A stretch of DNA of 64,000 nt from contig NZ_CP116871.1 in the NCBI RefSeq assembly GCF_031885415.1, positions 1 through 64,000 of the forward strand, given 5' to 3'. Below are positions 50,601 to 61,286 of this stretch, in pieces (the first letter of the stretch is position 1; the number at the start of each line of letters is the position of its first letter). The translations under genes were made by a program, and so were the position numbers. The stretch comes from Microbacterium forte. GTDB lineage: Bacteria; Actinomycetota; Actinomycetes; Actinomycetales; Microbacteriaceae. The notes below the pieces were generated by a model. That model did not search any database, was not told where the DNA came from, and worked only from the letters and a program-made list of their open reading frames with translations.

Positions 50601-51011
50601 GGCCAGGAGCACGTCGTCGAGATCGATCGCGGCGTCCAGCTGTACGTGGGTCTCGAAGCCATCGGAGATGCAGACGACAAGGGCATGCGCACCGTCATGA
50701 CGACCCTCAACGGTCAGCTGCGGCCCGTGTTCGTGCGCGACAGATCGGTGGCGGTCGACGTCCACGAGATCGAGAAGGCCGACACATCGGTGCCCGGTCA
50801 GGTGGCCGCGCCGTTCTCGGGAGTCGTGACCCTGAAAGCGGACGTCGGTGACTCGGTGCGCGCCGGTGAACCGGTCGCATCCATCGAAGCCATGAAGATG
50901 GAAGCGGCCATCACCGCCCCCGTCGACGGCGTCGTGGAGAGACTCGCGATCGGCGCGACGCAGCAGGTCGAAGCCGGAGATCTTTTGGTCGTCATCCGCC
51001 CGGCGCACTAA
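47604..51011 (+). CDS. pyc: Pyruvate carboxylase
   Basis: 1135 aa from ATG 47604 (MFQKILVANRGEIAIRAFRA). Domains in order: biotin carboxylase/ATP-grasp (1 to about 450, with AGGGGRGMR and EMNPRIQVEHTVTEE), carboxyltransferase (from ITDTTFRDAHQSLLATR near 530), PYC/OADA domain, and biotinyl carrier at the C-terminus with EAMKMEA, biotinylated Lys1098. It carboxylates pyruvate to oxaloacetate for anaplerosis. Full-length single-chain form. TTAGAA near 47571 may be its -10. Confidence 0.97.
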   Translation: MFQKILVANRGEIAIRAFRAAFEVGARTVAVFPHEDRGSVHRLKADEAYEIGERGHPVRAYLNVDEIIRVAKDAGADAIYPGYGFLSENPELAEKAAANGIVFIGPPSKVLEMAGNKVEAKRHAIEAGVPVLRSTEASDDVDALVAQASDIGFPLFAKAVAGGGGRGMRRVESAAELAPALAEAMREAESAFGDPRMFLEQAVIRPRHIEVQILADKTGETVHLFERDCSVQRRHQKVVEIAPAPNLDDGIRTALHGYAVAFARSIGYENAGTVEFLLETAGERTGEVVFIEMNPRIQVEHTVTEEVTDVDLVQSQMRIAAGQTLAELGLEQHNLQVRGAALQCRITTEDPTQGFRPDTGKITTYRSPGGAGIRLDGGTVHQGAQISPHFDSMLAKLTCRGRDYPAAVARARRALAEFRIRGVSTNIPFLQALLEDEAFIAGDVSTSFIDERPDLLRGRESKDRGTRILNWLVDVTVNKPHGVHPGSLDPAAKLPAVDLDSTPVAGSRQRLLELGPEGFAQSLRAQSALAITDTTFRDAHQSLLATRVRTKDLVAAAPHIARLTPELLSVEAWGGATYDVALRFLGEDPWERLDKLRAALPNVAIQMLLRGRNTVGYTPYPTAVTEAFVREAAASGVDIFRIFDALNDVEQMRPAIEAVRNTGTAVAEVALCYTGDLLNPAEDLYTLDYYLNLAAQIVDAGAHIIAIKDMAGLLRPAAAAKLVAALRERFDLPVHLHTHDTPGGQLATLLAASDAGVDAVDAASAPLSGTTSQPSLSSLVAALAHTDRDSGISLDSVSDLEPYWEAVRRMYAPFESGLPGPTGRVYHHEIPGGQLSNLRQQAKALGLADDFELIEDMYAAADRILGRVPKVTPSSKVVGDLALHLAAVKADPADFEANPEKYDVPDSVVGFMAGELGDLPGGWPEPFRTKVLAGRAVRIGMTEISADDEAALAGDSATRRARLNTLLFPAPMREFTERRELFGDLSVLDTADYLYGLVQGQEHVVEIDRGVQLYVGLEAIGDADDKGMRTVMTTLNGQLRPVFVRDRSVAVDVHEIEKADTSVPGQVAAPFSGVVTLKADVGDSVRAGEPVASIEAMKMEAAITAPVDGVVERLAIGATQQVEAGDLLVVIRPAH

Positions 51012-51012
51012 T

Positions 51013-51063
51013 CTTGTGCGGGCGAGGCCGCGTTCGACGCAACGCACCCGAGGCCCGCACAAG
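51013..51063 (+). repeat. 11-bp inverted repeat between pyc and the MinD-like gene
   Basis: CTTGTGCGGGC (51013-51023) and GCCCGCACAAG (51053-51063) are perfect inverted copies with a 29-nt loop, beginning 2 nt after the pyc stop and ending 14 nt before the next start. It lacks a T tract, so it is a poor intrinsic terminator; mRNA protection or a protein site is possible. Confidence 0.7.
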
Positions 51064-51077
51064 CTTGGAGTGACACA

Positions 51078-53176
<2,099 letters not shown>

Positions 53177-53177
<1 letters not shown>

Positions 53178-53668
53178 TGGCGGTGCGTGAGATCCGGGTC
53201 TTCGGAGACCCCGTGCTTCGTACGGTCTGCGCACCGATCGACGCCGCCGACGACGGCGTTCGAGCGCTCGTCGCCGACCTGATCGACACTGTCGAGCTGC
53301 CGGGGCGTGCCGGCGTCGCCGCTCCGCAGATCGGTGTCGCGCTCCGCGCCTTCAGCTACAACATCGACGGCGACATCGGCTATGTGCTCAATCCCGTCCT
53401 GACCGAGGTTCGTGGAGAGGCTGTGCCGACGGGGGAAGGCTGTCTGTCCGTGCCCGGACTCTGGCATGACGCGCTGCGTCACCCGTGGGCCAGGGTCGAG
53501 GGCATCGACCTCGATGGCGAGCCTGTGGTGCTGGAAGGAAGCGGCCTGATGGCGCAGGCGCTCCAGCACGAGACGGATCACCTCGACGGCAAGCTCTACC
53601 TCACGAGACTCGATGCCGAGACGCGCAAGCGTGCGATGCGCGAGGTCCGAGAGAGCGCCTGGTTCTGA
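53177..53668 (+). CDS. def: Peptide deformylase
   Basis: 163 aa; ATG 53177 overlaps the previous stop (TGATG). Motif 1 GVAAPQIG (residues about 47-54), motif 2 EGCLSVPG (about 92-99, Cys metal ligand) and motif 3 QHETDHLDG (about 132-140, two His ligands and catalytic Glu) are all present. It removes the formyl group from nascent N-termini. Motif 1 has Val for the usual Leu in GLAAPQ, a minor change. Followed by a strong terminator. Confidence 0.95.
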
Positions 53669-53678
53669 ACTTCGGACG

Positions 53679-53720
53679 GATACGAGAAAGGCCCCGCCGC
53701 GGCGGGGCCCTTCTCGTATC
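53679..53720. terminator. Bidirectional terminator
   Basis: GATACGAGAA (53679-53688) pairs with TTCTCGTATC (53711-53720), with an inner palindromic GGCCCCGCC/GGCGGGGCC core. It separates the convergent def and acyl-CoA ligase genes. Confidence 0.92.
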
Positions 53721-53735
53721 TCGGGTCGGGGGGGG

Positions 53736-55568
53736 TCAGCCGCCGAGGGCGACGTTCGTGGTGGTGACGGGCTCGTCGTAGATGGCGGCGATCTCATCGG
53801 CGAAGTCGCTCATGATCACGTTGCGCTTGATCGACATCTTGGGCGTGAGATGACCCGACGCCTCGGTCCACTCGCTGTCGAGCACCGTGAACTTGCGGAT
53901 GGACTCGGCGCGGGACACCCGGGCGTTGGCGGCATCCACAGCCCTCTGGATCTCTGCTCGGACCGCGTCGTTCTTCGAGGCCTCCACGAGCGACATCTCC
54001 TTGGGGAGCCCGGCATTGGCGAGCCATGTCGGCAGCATCTCGGGGTCGAGGGTGATGAGAGCCGAGATGAAGGGACGCTGGTCTCCGACGACGACGACCT
54101 GTCCGATGATCGGGTTCGCACGGATCGGGTCTTCGAGGGCGGCGGGTGCGACGTTCTTGCCGCCGGCCGTCACGATGATCTCCTTCTTGCGACCGGTGAT
54201 GGTGAGGAACCCCTCGGAGTCGAAGCTGCCGATGTCGCCGGTGCGGAACCAGCCGCCCTCACTGAACGCGTCGGCGGTGGCCGCAGGGTTGTTCCAGTAC
54301 TCCTTGAAGACGTTGACGCCTCGCACCTCGATCTCGCCATCGTCAGCGAGCCGCACGCCCACTCCGGGGAGCGCCGGGCCGACGGTGCCGATCTTCGACT
54401 TGTCCGCGAGGTTCACGGTCGCGGGAGCGGTCGTCTCGGTGAGGCCGTAGCCCTCGAGGATCACCACGCCGAGGCTGTGGAAGAAGTGGCCGAGTCGCGC
54501 ACCGAGGGGCGCCGAACCCGACACGGCGTAGACGACGTTGCCGCCCATCGCTTCGCGCAGCTTGCTGTACACGAGCTTGTTGAACAGAGCGAACTTGAGC
54601 CGCGTCCCGAACGGGACGCTCTTTCCCTCTTCGAGCAGCTTCGAGTGCTGGATCGCGACGTCGGCGGCAGCGCGAAAGATCTTGCCCTTGCCACCGGCTT
54701 CGGCCTTCTGCTCCGCCGAGTTGTAGACCTTCTCGAACACGCGGGGGACAGCCAGCAGGAAGGTCGGCTTGAACGATCCGAGGGCCGGCAGAAGCTGCCG
54801 GGTGTCGGGCTGGTGTCCGGTGCGGACTCCGGCGTGGATGTTGAGGATCGAGATGAACCGGGCGAAGACATGCGCGGTGGTGATGAACAGCAGTGTGGAC
54901 GCACCGGGGGTCTGCACGACGGCATCCAGCGCCTTGGCGGAGTTGCGGCACAGCTCTACGAAGTTGCTGTGCGTGAGAACGCAGCCCTTCGGGCGACCGG
55001 TGGAGCCTGAGGTGTAGATGAGAGTGGCGATGTCGGAGCCGACAGCGATGCTGCGCAGGCGCTCGATCTCGGCGTCAGGCACGGACGCTCCTCGAGCGGT
55101 CAGCGAGTCGATCGCCCCGAGGTGCAGCTGCCAGACTTCGCGGAGCAGCGGGAGGTCGCCGCGGACCTCATCGAGGCGTGCGAAGTGCTCGGGCGACTCG
55201 AGCACGAGTGCGATGGCGCCGGAGTCCTCGAGGATCCACTGGATCTGCGAGGGCGAGCTGGTCTCGTAGATCGGCACCATGACGGCGCCCGCATAGAACA
55301 GGGCGAAGTCGACGAGGGTCCAGTCATAGGTCGTGCGGGCGAGGAAGCCCACCTTCTCACCCGGCTGGATGCCGGCGGCGACGAAGCCCTTGGCCAGTGC
55401 GATCACGGCGGTCTCGAAGTCGGCTGCGGTGATGTCGCGCCAGCCCTCGCCTTCGGGCACGGAGAACAGAGGACGATCCGGCGTCGCCTTCACGCGCTTC
55501 GCCAGGAGGTCTGAGATGTTCCCCTCGGGATCGGCGGGGACGACGGCGGGGACTTCAAACTGGACCAC
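53736..55568 (-). CDS. Long-chain acyl-CoA synthetase (FadD15-like)
   Basis: 610 aa from GTG 55568 with GAAGGAG ahead. ATP/AMP motif TLIYTSGSTGRPKGCVLTHS near residue 180, EGYGLTETTAP near 358, WFRTGDIGSFDSEGFLTITG and RKKEIIVTAGGKNVAP near 445-460 make this an AMP-forming ligase of the FadD15 group, which activates long fatty acids at the membrane. A TAGACT box (about 55612-55617, minus) may start its mRNA. It heads the block that in mycobacteria runs Rv2187-Rv2166c. Confidence 0.92.
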   Translation of the reverse strand: MVQFEVPAVVPADPEGNISDLLAKRVKATPDRPLFSVPEGEGWRDITAADFETAVIALAKGFVAAGIQPGEKVGFLARTTYDWTLVDFALFYAGAVMVPIYETSSPSQIQWILEDSGAIALVLESPEHFARLDEVRGDLPLLREVWQLHLGAIDSLTARGASVPDAEIERLRSIAVGSDIATLIYTSGSTGRPKGCVLTHSNFVELCRNSAKALDAVVQTPGASTLLFITTAHVFARFISILNIHAGVRTGHQPDTRQLLPALGSFKPTFLLAVPRVFEKVYNSAEQKAEAGGKGKIFRAAADVAIQHSKLLEEGKSVPFGTRLKFALFNKLVYSKLREAMGGNVVYAVSGSAPLGARLGHFFHSLGVVILEGYGLTETTAPATVNLADKSKIGTVGPALPGVGVRLADDGEIEVRGVNVFKEYWNNPAATADAFSEGGWFRTGDIGSFDSEGFLTITGRKKEIIVTAGGKNVAPAALEDPIRANPIIGQVVVVGDQRPFISALITLDPEMLPTWLANAGLPKEMSLVEASKNDAVRAEIQRAVDAANARVSRAESIRKFTVLDSEWTEASGHLTPKMSIKRNVIMSDFADEIAAIYDEPVTTTNVALGG

Positions 55569-55718
55569 GGCAGCTCCTTCGGTACCGGTCGGGCACTGGT
55601 TGCACACGAGTCTAGAGCATGGGACTCGGTCGCACCGCTAGTGGGACTCAGTCGCCAATCGCGGGTCATCGGGACATGGCGCTGGCGGATGCCGATCGCG
55701 GCGCTAGACTTCACCTCG

Positions 55719-56417
55719 ATGTTCTACTGGCTGATGAAGTACGTGGCGATCGGCCCTGTGGTCAAAGCGATATTCCGACCATGGGTGGTCGGGCGCGCGA
55801 ACATTCCGGCCAACGGTGCCGCGATCCTCGCCAGCAACCACCTGTCGTTCGCCGACTCGATCTTCCTTCCGCTGATGATCGATCGCCCCATGTCGTTCCT
55901 CGCGAAGAGCGACTACTTCACCGGACGCGGGCTCAAGGGCTGGGCCACCAAGTTCTTCATGAAGGCCACAGGGCAGATCCCGATCGACCGTTCGGGTGGC
56001 AAGGCCTCGGAGGCCTCTCTGAACACCGGTCTGCAGGTGCTCGGCCGCGGGGACCTGCTCGGCATCTATCCCGAAGGAACGCGAAGCCCTGACGGAAGGC
56101 TCTATCGAGGTCGCACCGGGATCGCGCGGATGGCCATGGAGGCGAAGGTCCCCGTGGTTCCCGTGATCATGGTCGACACCGACACCGCGATGCCGATCGG
56201 GCAGCGTCTGCCGCGAGTGGTGAGGGTCGGGATCGTCATCGGCGAACCCCTGGACTTCTCCCGGTACGCGGGTATGGAGAACGACCGCTACATCCTGCGG
56301 TCCGTCACAGACGAGATCATGGTGGCACTCCAGCGACTGGGTGAGCAGCAGTACGACGATGTGTACGCGTCGAGCGTGAAGGACAGGCTTCCCGCCCGCG
56401 TCACACAGCGCTCCTGA
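55719..56417 (+). CDS. 1-acyl-sn-glycerol-3-phosphate acyltransferase (PlsC-like)
   Basis: 232 aa from ATG 55719, 8 nt after TAGACT (55705-55710); an upstream frame to 55641 would give a non-conserved extension. Motif I NHLSFADSIFL (H-x4-D) near residue 42, motif III YPEGTRSPDGRLYRG near 124, and PVVPVIMVDTD. It acylates lysophosphatidate, or a related polyol in the envelope, at the membrane. Next to the acyl-CoA ligase and the kinase block as at Rv2182c. Confidence 0.9.
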   Translation: MFYWLMKYVAIGPVVKAIFRPWVVGRANIPANGAAILASNHLSFADSIFLPLMIDRPMSFLAKSDYFTGRGLKGWATKFFMKATGQIPIDRSGGKASEASLNTGLQVLGRGDLLGIYPEGTRSPDGRLYRGRTGIARMAMEAKVPVVPVIMVDTDTAMPIGQRLPRVVRVGIVIGEPLDFSRYAGMENDRYILRSVTDEIMVALQRLGEQQYDDVYASSVKDRLPARVTQRS

Positions 56418-56455
56418 GGCATCCCGACTTCGCAGCGAGCACTAGGCTGGACACC

Positions 56456-57796
56456 ATGCTCCAGCACCACATCGACGCGCTTGATGCGTGGCGTTCGCTC
56501 CCGATCAAGCAGCAGCCCCAGTGGCTCGACGCCGAGCGTGTCTCCGAGGTCTCCGCGCAGATCTCGACGCTTCCGCCCCTGGTGTTCGCAGGTGAGGTCG
56601 ACAACCTCCGCGATCGTCTCGCGCGCGCAGCGTCCGGCAAGGCGTTCCTCCTTCAGGGCGGCGACTGCGCAGAGACGTTCGCGGGCGCCACCGCCGATCA
56701 GATCCGCAACCGCATCAAGACCGTCCTGCAGATGGCGGTCGTGCTCACGTATGGCGCGTCGATGCCCATCGTGAAGATGGGCCGCATGGCAGGCCAGTTC
56801 GCCAAGCCGCGGTCGAGCGACACCGAGACCCGCGGGGACGTGACGCTTCCCGCATACCGTGGCGACATCGTGAACGGCTACGACTTCACCGAGGCGTCTC
56901 GGCGAGCCGATCCGGGCCGTCTGCTTCAGGGCTACCACACCGCTGCGTCGACGTTGAACCTGATCCGCGCGTTCACCCAGGGTGGCTTCGCCGACCTGCG
57001 CGAGGTGCACTCGTGGAACAAGGGCTTCGCGCAGAACCCGGCCAACCAGCGCTACGAGCGCATGGCAGCCGAGATCGACCGGGCCATCAAGTTCATGGAG
57101 GCGGCCGGAGCCGACTTCGACGAGCTCACCCGCGTCGAGTTCTTCACGGGCCACGAGGGCCTGCTGATGGACTACGAGCGCCCGATGACCCGCATCGACT
57201 CGCGCACGGACACCCCCTTCAACACCTCGGCGCACTTCCTGTGGATCGGTGAGCGCACGCGCGAGCTCGACGGCGCGCACGTCGACTACTTCTCCAAGAT
57301 CCGCAACCCCATCGGCGTCAAGCTCGGTCCGACCACGACGCCGGAGACCGCTCTCGCACTGATCGACAAGCTCGACCCGAACCGCGAACCGGGGCGTCTG
57401 ACGTTCATCACGCGCATGGGTGCGGGCAAGATCCGCGACGCCCTGCCGCCGCTGCTCGAGGCCGTCCGTGATTCGGGCGCGCAGCCGCTGTGGGTCACCG
57501 ACCCGATGCACGGCAACGGGATCACGACCCCCACCGGCTACAAGACGCGTCGCTTCGACGATGTGGTCGACGAGGTGCGTGGCTTCTTCGAGGCGCACCG
57601 CGCGGTCGGGACGTTCCCCGGCGGAATCCATGTCGAGCTCACCGGCGACGACGTCACCGAGTGCCTCGGAGGATCCGAGCACATCGACGAGGCTGCACTG
57701 GCGACCCGCTACGAGAGCCTCTGCGATCCTCGCCTCAACCACATGCAGTCGCTGGAACTGGCGTTCCTCGTGGCGGAAGAGCTCGAGAAGCGCTGA
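56456..57796 (+). CDS. aroG: Class II 3-deoxy-7-phosphoheptulonate synthase
   Basis: 446 aa from ATG 56456, 7 nt after TAGGCT (56443-56448), so probably leaderless. Plant-type (class II) DAHP synthase: LLQGGDCAETFAG near residue 63, VVLTYGASMPIVKMGRMAGQ near 95, then KPRSSDTE and RGDVTLPAYRGD, and DPMHGNGITTP near 348. It condenses PEP with erythrose 4-phosphate as first step of the shikimate pathway. Metal and substrate residues look intact. Confidence 0.96.
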   Translation: MLQHHIDALDAWRSLPIKQQPQWLDAERVSEVSAQISTLPPLVFAGEVDNLRDRLARAASGKAFLLQGGDCAETFAGATADQIRNRIKTVLQMAVVLTYGASMPIVKMGRMAGQFAKPRSSDTETRGDVTLPAYRGDIVNGYDFTEASRRADPGRLLQGYHTAASTLNLIRAFTQGGFADLREVHSWNKGFAQNPANQRYERMAAEIDRAIKFMEAAGADFDELTRVEFFTGHEGLLMDYERPMTRIDSRTDTPFNTSAHFLWIGERTRELDGAHVDYFSKIRNPIGVKLGPTTTPETALALIDKLDPNREPGRLTFITRMGAGKIRDALPPLLEAVRDSGAQPLWVTDPMHGNGITTPTGYKTRRFDDVVDEVRGFFEAHRAVGTFPGGIHVELTGDDVTECLGGSEHIDEAALATRYESLCDPRLNHMQSLELAFLVAEELEKR

Positions 57797-57810
57797 CCGA
57801 CGAGCCTCAC

Positions 57811-57852
57811 AGAGAGACGGCACCCTCCGCACACGGAGAGGGCCGTCTCTCT
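57811..57852. terminator. Bidirectional terminator
   Basis: AGAGAGACGGC (57811-57821) pairs with GCCGTCTCTCT (57842-57852), with an inner CCTCC/GGAGAGG step, between convergent aroG and kinase genes. Confidence 0.88.
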
Positions 57853-57911
57853 GTCAGCGGTGAGCACGCACCACAGGGAAGCGGAAGAGTGGGGTTCGGA
57901 CGGGTTTCGCC

Positions 57912-59858
57912 CTAGAACGCGCTGCTGCGGATCTGCAGGGTGATCTCCGTGCCCTTGGCGCGCTGAGAACCTGCGCCCGGATCCGACCCGGTGACCTCTG
58001 TGAAGTCGTTGGGGAACGCGTTCCAGATGCCGTTCCACGTCGGTTCGAAGCCGGCATCGCGGATCGTCCTGGCCGCCTCATCCCGGCTCATTCCCTCGAC
58101 ATCCGGCACCGGGAACAGCTCGGGTCCTTTGGAGACGATCAGCTGGACGGTGTCTCCCGGGCGCCGATTTCCCTCCTCAGCACGGTCGGTGACCCCGATG
58201 ACGATGTCCTTCGCGACAGAATCGCTGAAGACGAACTGCGAATCGGGGTTGACCTCGACGCCCTTGTCGCGGAGCGTGTTCGTCGCCTGGTCCACGCTCA
58301 TCCCCGCGACATCCGGGAAGGCGCCGGCCGAGACGTAGAGTTCGACGGTGTCGTCCTCGAGCAGCTCGCAGCCCTCGGCGCACGCGTACACCTCGCCACC
58401 TGCGCGAGGCGTCACGAAGGCGTTGATCACCCGACCCGCTTCGGCATCGGAGAAGAGCAGCAGGGGAGTCTCGGTGACGTTGACCTTGATGTCCGCGAGG
58501 TAATCGCGGGCCTCCTGCTCGGTCTTGCCGTTGAGGGTCTCCGCCGTGTGAGCCGCGGGACCCGAGGAGACGAAGACGGTGACCTCCGTGCCCTTGTCGA
58601 GTCGCTCGCCCTCATCGGGGTCCGACCGGATGGTCTCGCCGGCTGGGACATCTATGGAGCTCTCCTCGCCGCGCACGGGCACGAAGCCCTCGGCGGTCAA
58701 CGCCGAGGCGGCATCGTCGTACGACAGCCCGGCGACTCCGGGGACGGCGACGAGGGACCCTGGGCCGGATCCGAACCACCACCCGACACCGCCGGCCACC
58801 GTCGCGAGAAGCAGCACCAGCGTCAGCAGAAACGCGCCACGGGCGCGGCGTCGAGACGAACGACGCCGCAGGAGGGTCGCGTTGTCGACGGCGGCCTGCA
58901 CCGGGGCGGTGGGGTCGGCGATGACCATCGTGCTCGGCATGACCTTGGTGAGGTCAGCGGAGTCCGCCTGCGAGCGCTGAGAGGCCGTTGCAGCGGCGAC
59001 CGCGGGAGCGATGCCCAGACCACGCTCGATCTCACGCAGACGCTCCAGCATCTGACCGGCGTCGTCAGGACGCTCGTCCGGCGACTTCTCCGTCGCCCAG
59101 AGCACGAGCTCATCGAGCTGCTCGGGCACGCCGGGGTTTCGAACGCTCGGCCGAGGCACCGACTCGGTGGCGTGCTGGAACGCGATCTGCATGGGCTGCT
59201 CGCCCTTGTAGGGCTGTTCGCCGACGAGCATCTCGTAGAGCATGATGCCGAGCGCGTAGATGTCGCTCCTGGCGTCTGCCGTGCCGCGGGTGACGAGCTC
59301 GGGTGCCAGGTAGGCGATGGTGCCGAGCAGCTGCTGGCCGGTGGCCGTGTTCGCGGTCGTCGCACGGGCGAGACCGAAGTCGCCGATCTTGATGCGGCCG
59401 TCTTCGGCCAGCAGCACGTTCTCGGGCTTCACATCGCGGTGGACGATCCCGGCCCGATGCGCTGCCGAGAGTCCGGCGAGGACGGCATCCATGATCGTGA
59501 TCGTCTGCGGGATCGTGAGCCGCTTCTGCTCGCGCAGCAGCTCGCGCAGCGTGATGCCCGGGAGGTACTCCATCACCAGGTAGGCGAGTTCGCCGTCCTG
59601 GCCCTGATCGAACACGTTGACGACATGCGGGTCGGCCAGCCGTGCCGCTGCGCGCGCCTCTTGGATGAACCTGCTCTGGAAGGCGGAATCGTCGCTGAGA
59701 TGCGCATGCATGACCTTCAGAGCGATGCGTCGCTCGAGTCGGAGATCGGTGGCGACATAGACAGTGGCCATGCCTCCACGCGCGATCCGGGCCCGCACAC
59801 GGTATCGACCGTCGACAAGCCGCCCGATGAGGGGGTCGGCCTGCTGATTGGTCGTCAC
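57912..59858 (-). CDS. PASTA-domain Ser/Thr protein kinase
   Basis: 648 aa from GTG 59858, 6 nt from TAGAAT (leaderless pattern). The Hanks-type kinase domain (about 15-280) has Lys48 (ALKVMHAH), HRDVKPENVLLAEDG and GDFGLARA. One membrane helix (about 340-362, FLLTLVLLLATVAGGVGWWF) leads to four extracellular PASTA repeats, the second carrying a CAEGC pair that could form a disulfide. PASTA domains bind wall fragments. Position next to an Rv2175c-like gene matches PknL. It likely phosphorylates that neighbour; the FHA protein at 44798 is a further candidate. Confidence 0.93.
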   Translation of the reverse strand: MTTNQQADPLIGRLVDGRYRVRARIARGGMATVYVATDLRLERRIALKVMHAHLSDDSAFQSRFIQEARAAARLADPHVVNVFDQGQDGELAYLVMEYLPGITLRELLREQKRLTIPQTITIMDAVLAGLSAAHRAGIVHRDVKPENVLLAEDGRIKIGDFGLARATTANTATGQQLLGTIAYLAPELVTRGTADARSDIYALGIMLYEMLVGEQPYKGEQPMQIAFQHATESVPRPSVRNPGVPEQLDELVLWATEKSPDERPDDAGQMLERLREIERGLGIAPAVAAATASQRSQADSADLTKVMPSTMVIADPTAPVQAAVDNATLLRRRSSRRRARGAFLLTLVLLLATVAGGVGWWFGSGPGSLVAVPGVAGLSYDDAASALTAEGFVPVRGEESSIDVPAGETIRSDPDEGERLDKGTEVTVFVSSGPAAHTAETLNGKTEQEARDYLADIKVNVTETPLLLFSDAEAGRVINAFVTPRAGGEVYACAEGCELLEDDTVELYVSAGAFPDVAGMSVDQATNTLRDKGVEVNPDSQFVFSDSVAKDIVIGVTDRAEEGNRRPGDTVQLIVSKGPELFPVPDVEGMSRDEAARTIRDAGFEPTWNGIWNAFPNDFTEVTGSDPGAGSQRAKGTEITLQIRSSAF

Positions 59859-59937
59859 GTCAAGATTCTATGGAGAACTGCCTGAAAGCCCGGGGAGCGG
59901 CTCGCCCCTTGCACCTGCGGGTTTGCTCGGAGGGCGG

Positions 59938-61134
59938 TCAGCCGTGGATGCCGAGCCACTGATATGCCTGGGTCTCCCACTGGCCGTATCGCTCGGGATA
60001 TGCCGAGATCTGCACGGTCTGCGCGGCATCCGTGAAGCGCAGGGCTTCCCAGCCGGGGATGTCGAGAAGTCCGCGGGAGGCCTGTCCGTTCGGGTCTGCG
60101 GAGCCGCCGTAGAACACCCGCGTGCTGCGGTCGGGGTCGACCGCCTGCTCGGGGGTGCCCCAGCCCATGCTGGGGCGCTGCTGGAAGAGGCCGAGCGAGT
60201 CGCGGTCGCCCGACGGCAGATTGCGCATGCTCGACTCGACCATCGCAGTGGCGAGGGCGATCGCGATGGCACGGTCGGGCACGCCGAGCTCGCGCCCGAC
60301 GCGGATGATGGTCGAGGCGTTGCCGGCCTGTTCGGCATCGAGGGTCGCGAACAGCTGCGCCGGGGGCGTGGTGGCGACCGCAGCAGGCGCAGGCGACGGA
60401 GCGGCGACCGGCGCGGCGGCGACGGTCAGGCTCTGACCGGGGTAGATGATCGCCCCAGAGCTCAAGCCGTTCAGTGCATAGAGCTGTGCAACGGTCGTGC
60501 CGTACTTCTTCGCGATCGCGAACAGCGTGTCGCCTGCCGCAACGGCGTGCGTCTGGCCGCCGGCCGCCACGGGAGCGGGAGCGGGTGCGGTCGTCGGGAC
60601 CGGGGCCGGAGCGGGCGCCGGAGCGCCGGTGAGCGCGAGCTGCTGGCCGGGATAGATGACGGATTCCCTGGTGAGGCCGTTCGCGGCGAGCACGGCGTCG
60701 ACGCTCGTGCCGTGCCGCTGCGCGATGCTGAACACGGTGTCGCCGGCAGCGACGGTGTGGGTCGCAGTCGAGCCCGTCTGGGCGGGCGCCGTGGGCGCCG
60801 CGGGGGTGGCTCCCGCGGTCAACGACAGGGTCTGCCCCGGGTAGATGACCGAGCGCCAGCCGAGTCCGTTCCAGCCGAGCACGTCGACTGTCCGCAGCCC
60901 GAAGCGGTTCGCGATGGAGGAGATCGTGTCACCCGGCTGCACGGTATACGAGGCGGGCGGCGCTTCGGCCGACGCGATGCGCGTCGGTGCGGACTGGAGC
61001 CGTTCGATCGGCGAGGAGACGGCATCCGCAGAGACGGGTGTGGCGGCGATCGCCGCCGACAGGGTGCCCAGCACGGCTGCAGGTACCCCGAGCTGGATAT
61101 AGCGCGTCCGTCGCGCGACAGCATGCGTTGTCAA
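59938..61134 (-). CDS. LysM-repeat protein with transglycosylase-like C-terminus
   Basis: 398 aa from TTG 61134, chosen because GGGAG stands 6 nt upstream; another TTG lies at 61191. The N-terminal hydrophobic segment (LGVPAAVLGTLSAAIAATPV) is a signal peptide. Three LysM domains (SYTVQPGDTISSIANRFGL, HTVAAGDTVFSIAQRHGT and HAVAAGDTLFAIAKKYGT) alternate with Pro/Ala linkers. The last part (TAMVESSMRNLPSGDRDSLG, LFQQRPSMGWG) has the Glu of a lysozyme-like fold. Secreted peptidoglycan binding and cleavage are likely. Confidence 0.85.
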   Translation of the reverse strand: MTTHAVARRTRYIQLGVPAAVLGTLSAAIAATPVSADAVSSPIERLQSAPTRIASAEAPPASYTVQPGDTISSIANRFGLRTVDVLGWNGLGWRSVIYPGQTLSLTAGATPAAPTAPAQTGSTATHTVAAGDTVFSIAQRHGTSVDAVLAANGLTRESVIYPGQQLALTGAPAPAPAPVPTTAPAPAPVAAGGQTHAVAAGDTLFAIAKKYGTTVAQLYALNGLSSGAIIYPGQSLTVAAAPVAAPSPAPAAVATTPPAQLFATLDAEQAGNASTIIRVGRELGVPDRAIAIALATAMVESSMRNLPSGDRDSLGLFQQRPSMGWGTPEQAVDPDRSTRVFYGGSADPNGQASRGLLDIPGWEALRFTDAAQTVQISAYPERYGQWETQAYQWLGIHG

Positions 61135-61286
61135 GGTGCTCTCCCTTGTTCGACGTCCGCCCACGGTGACACGTATGTATACGGAAGTCAACAGAAGTGA
61201 CTGATGATGCTGGCGATGCGAATGTGACTCAAGGCCGCGATCCTGCCGGAAATGCGGTCGGCTCTCAGAGGTGAGATAGTTGCAAG

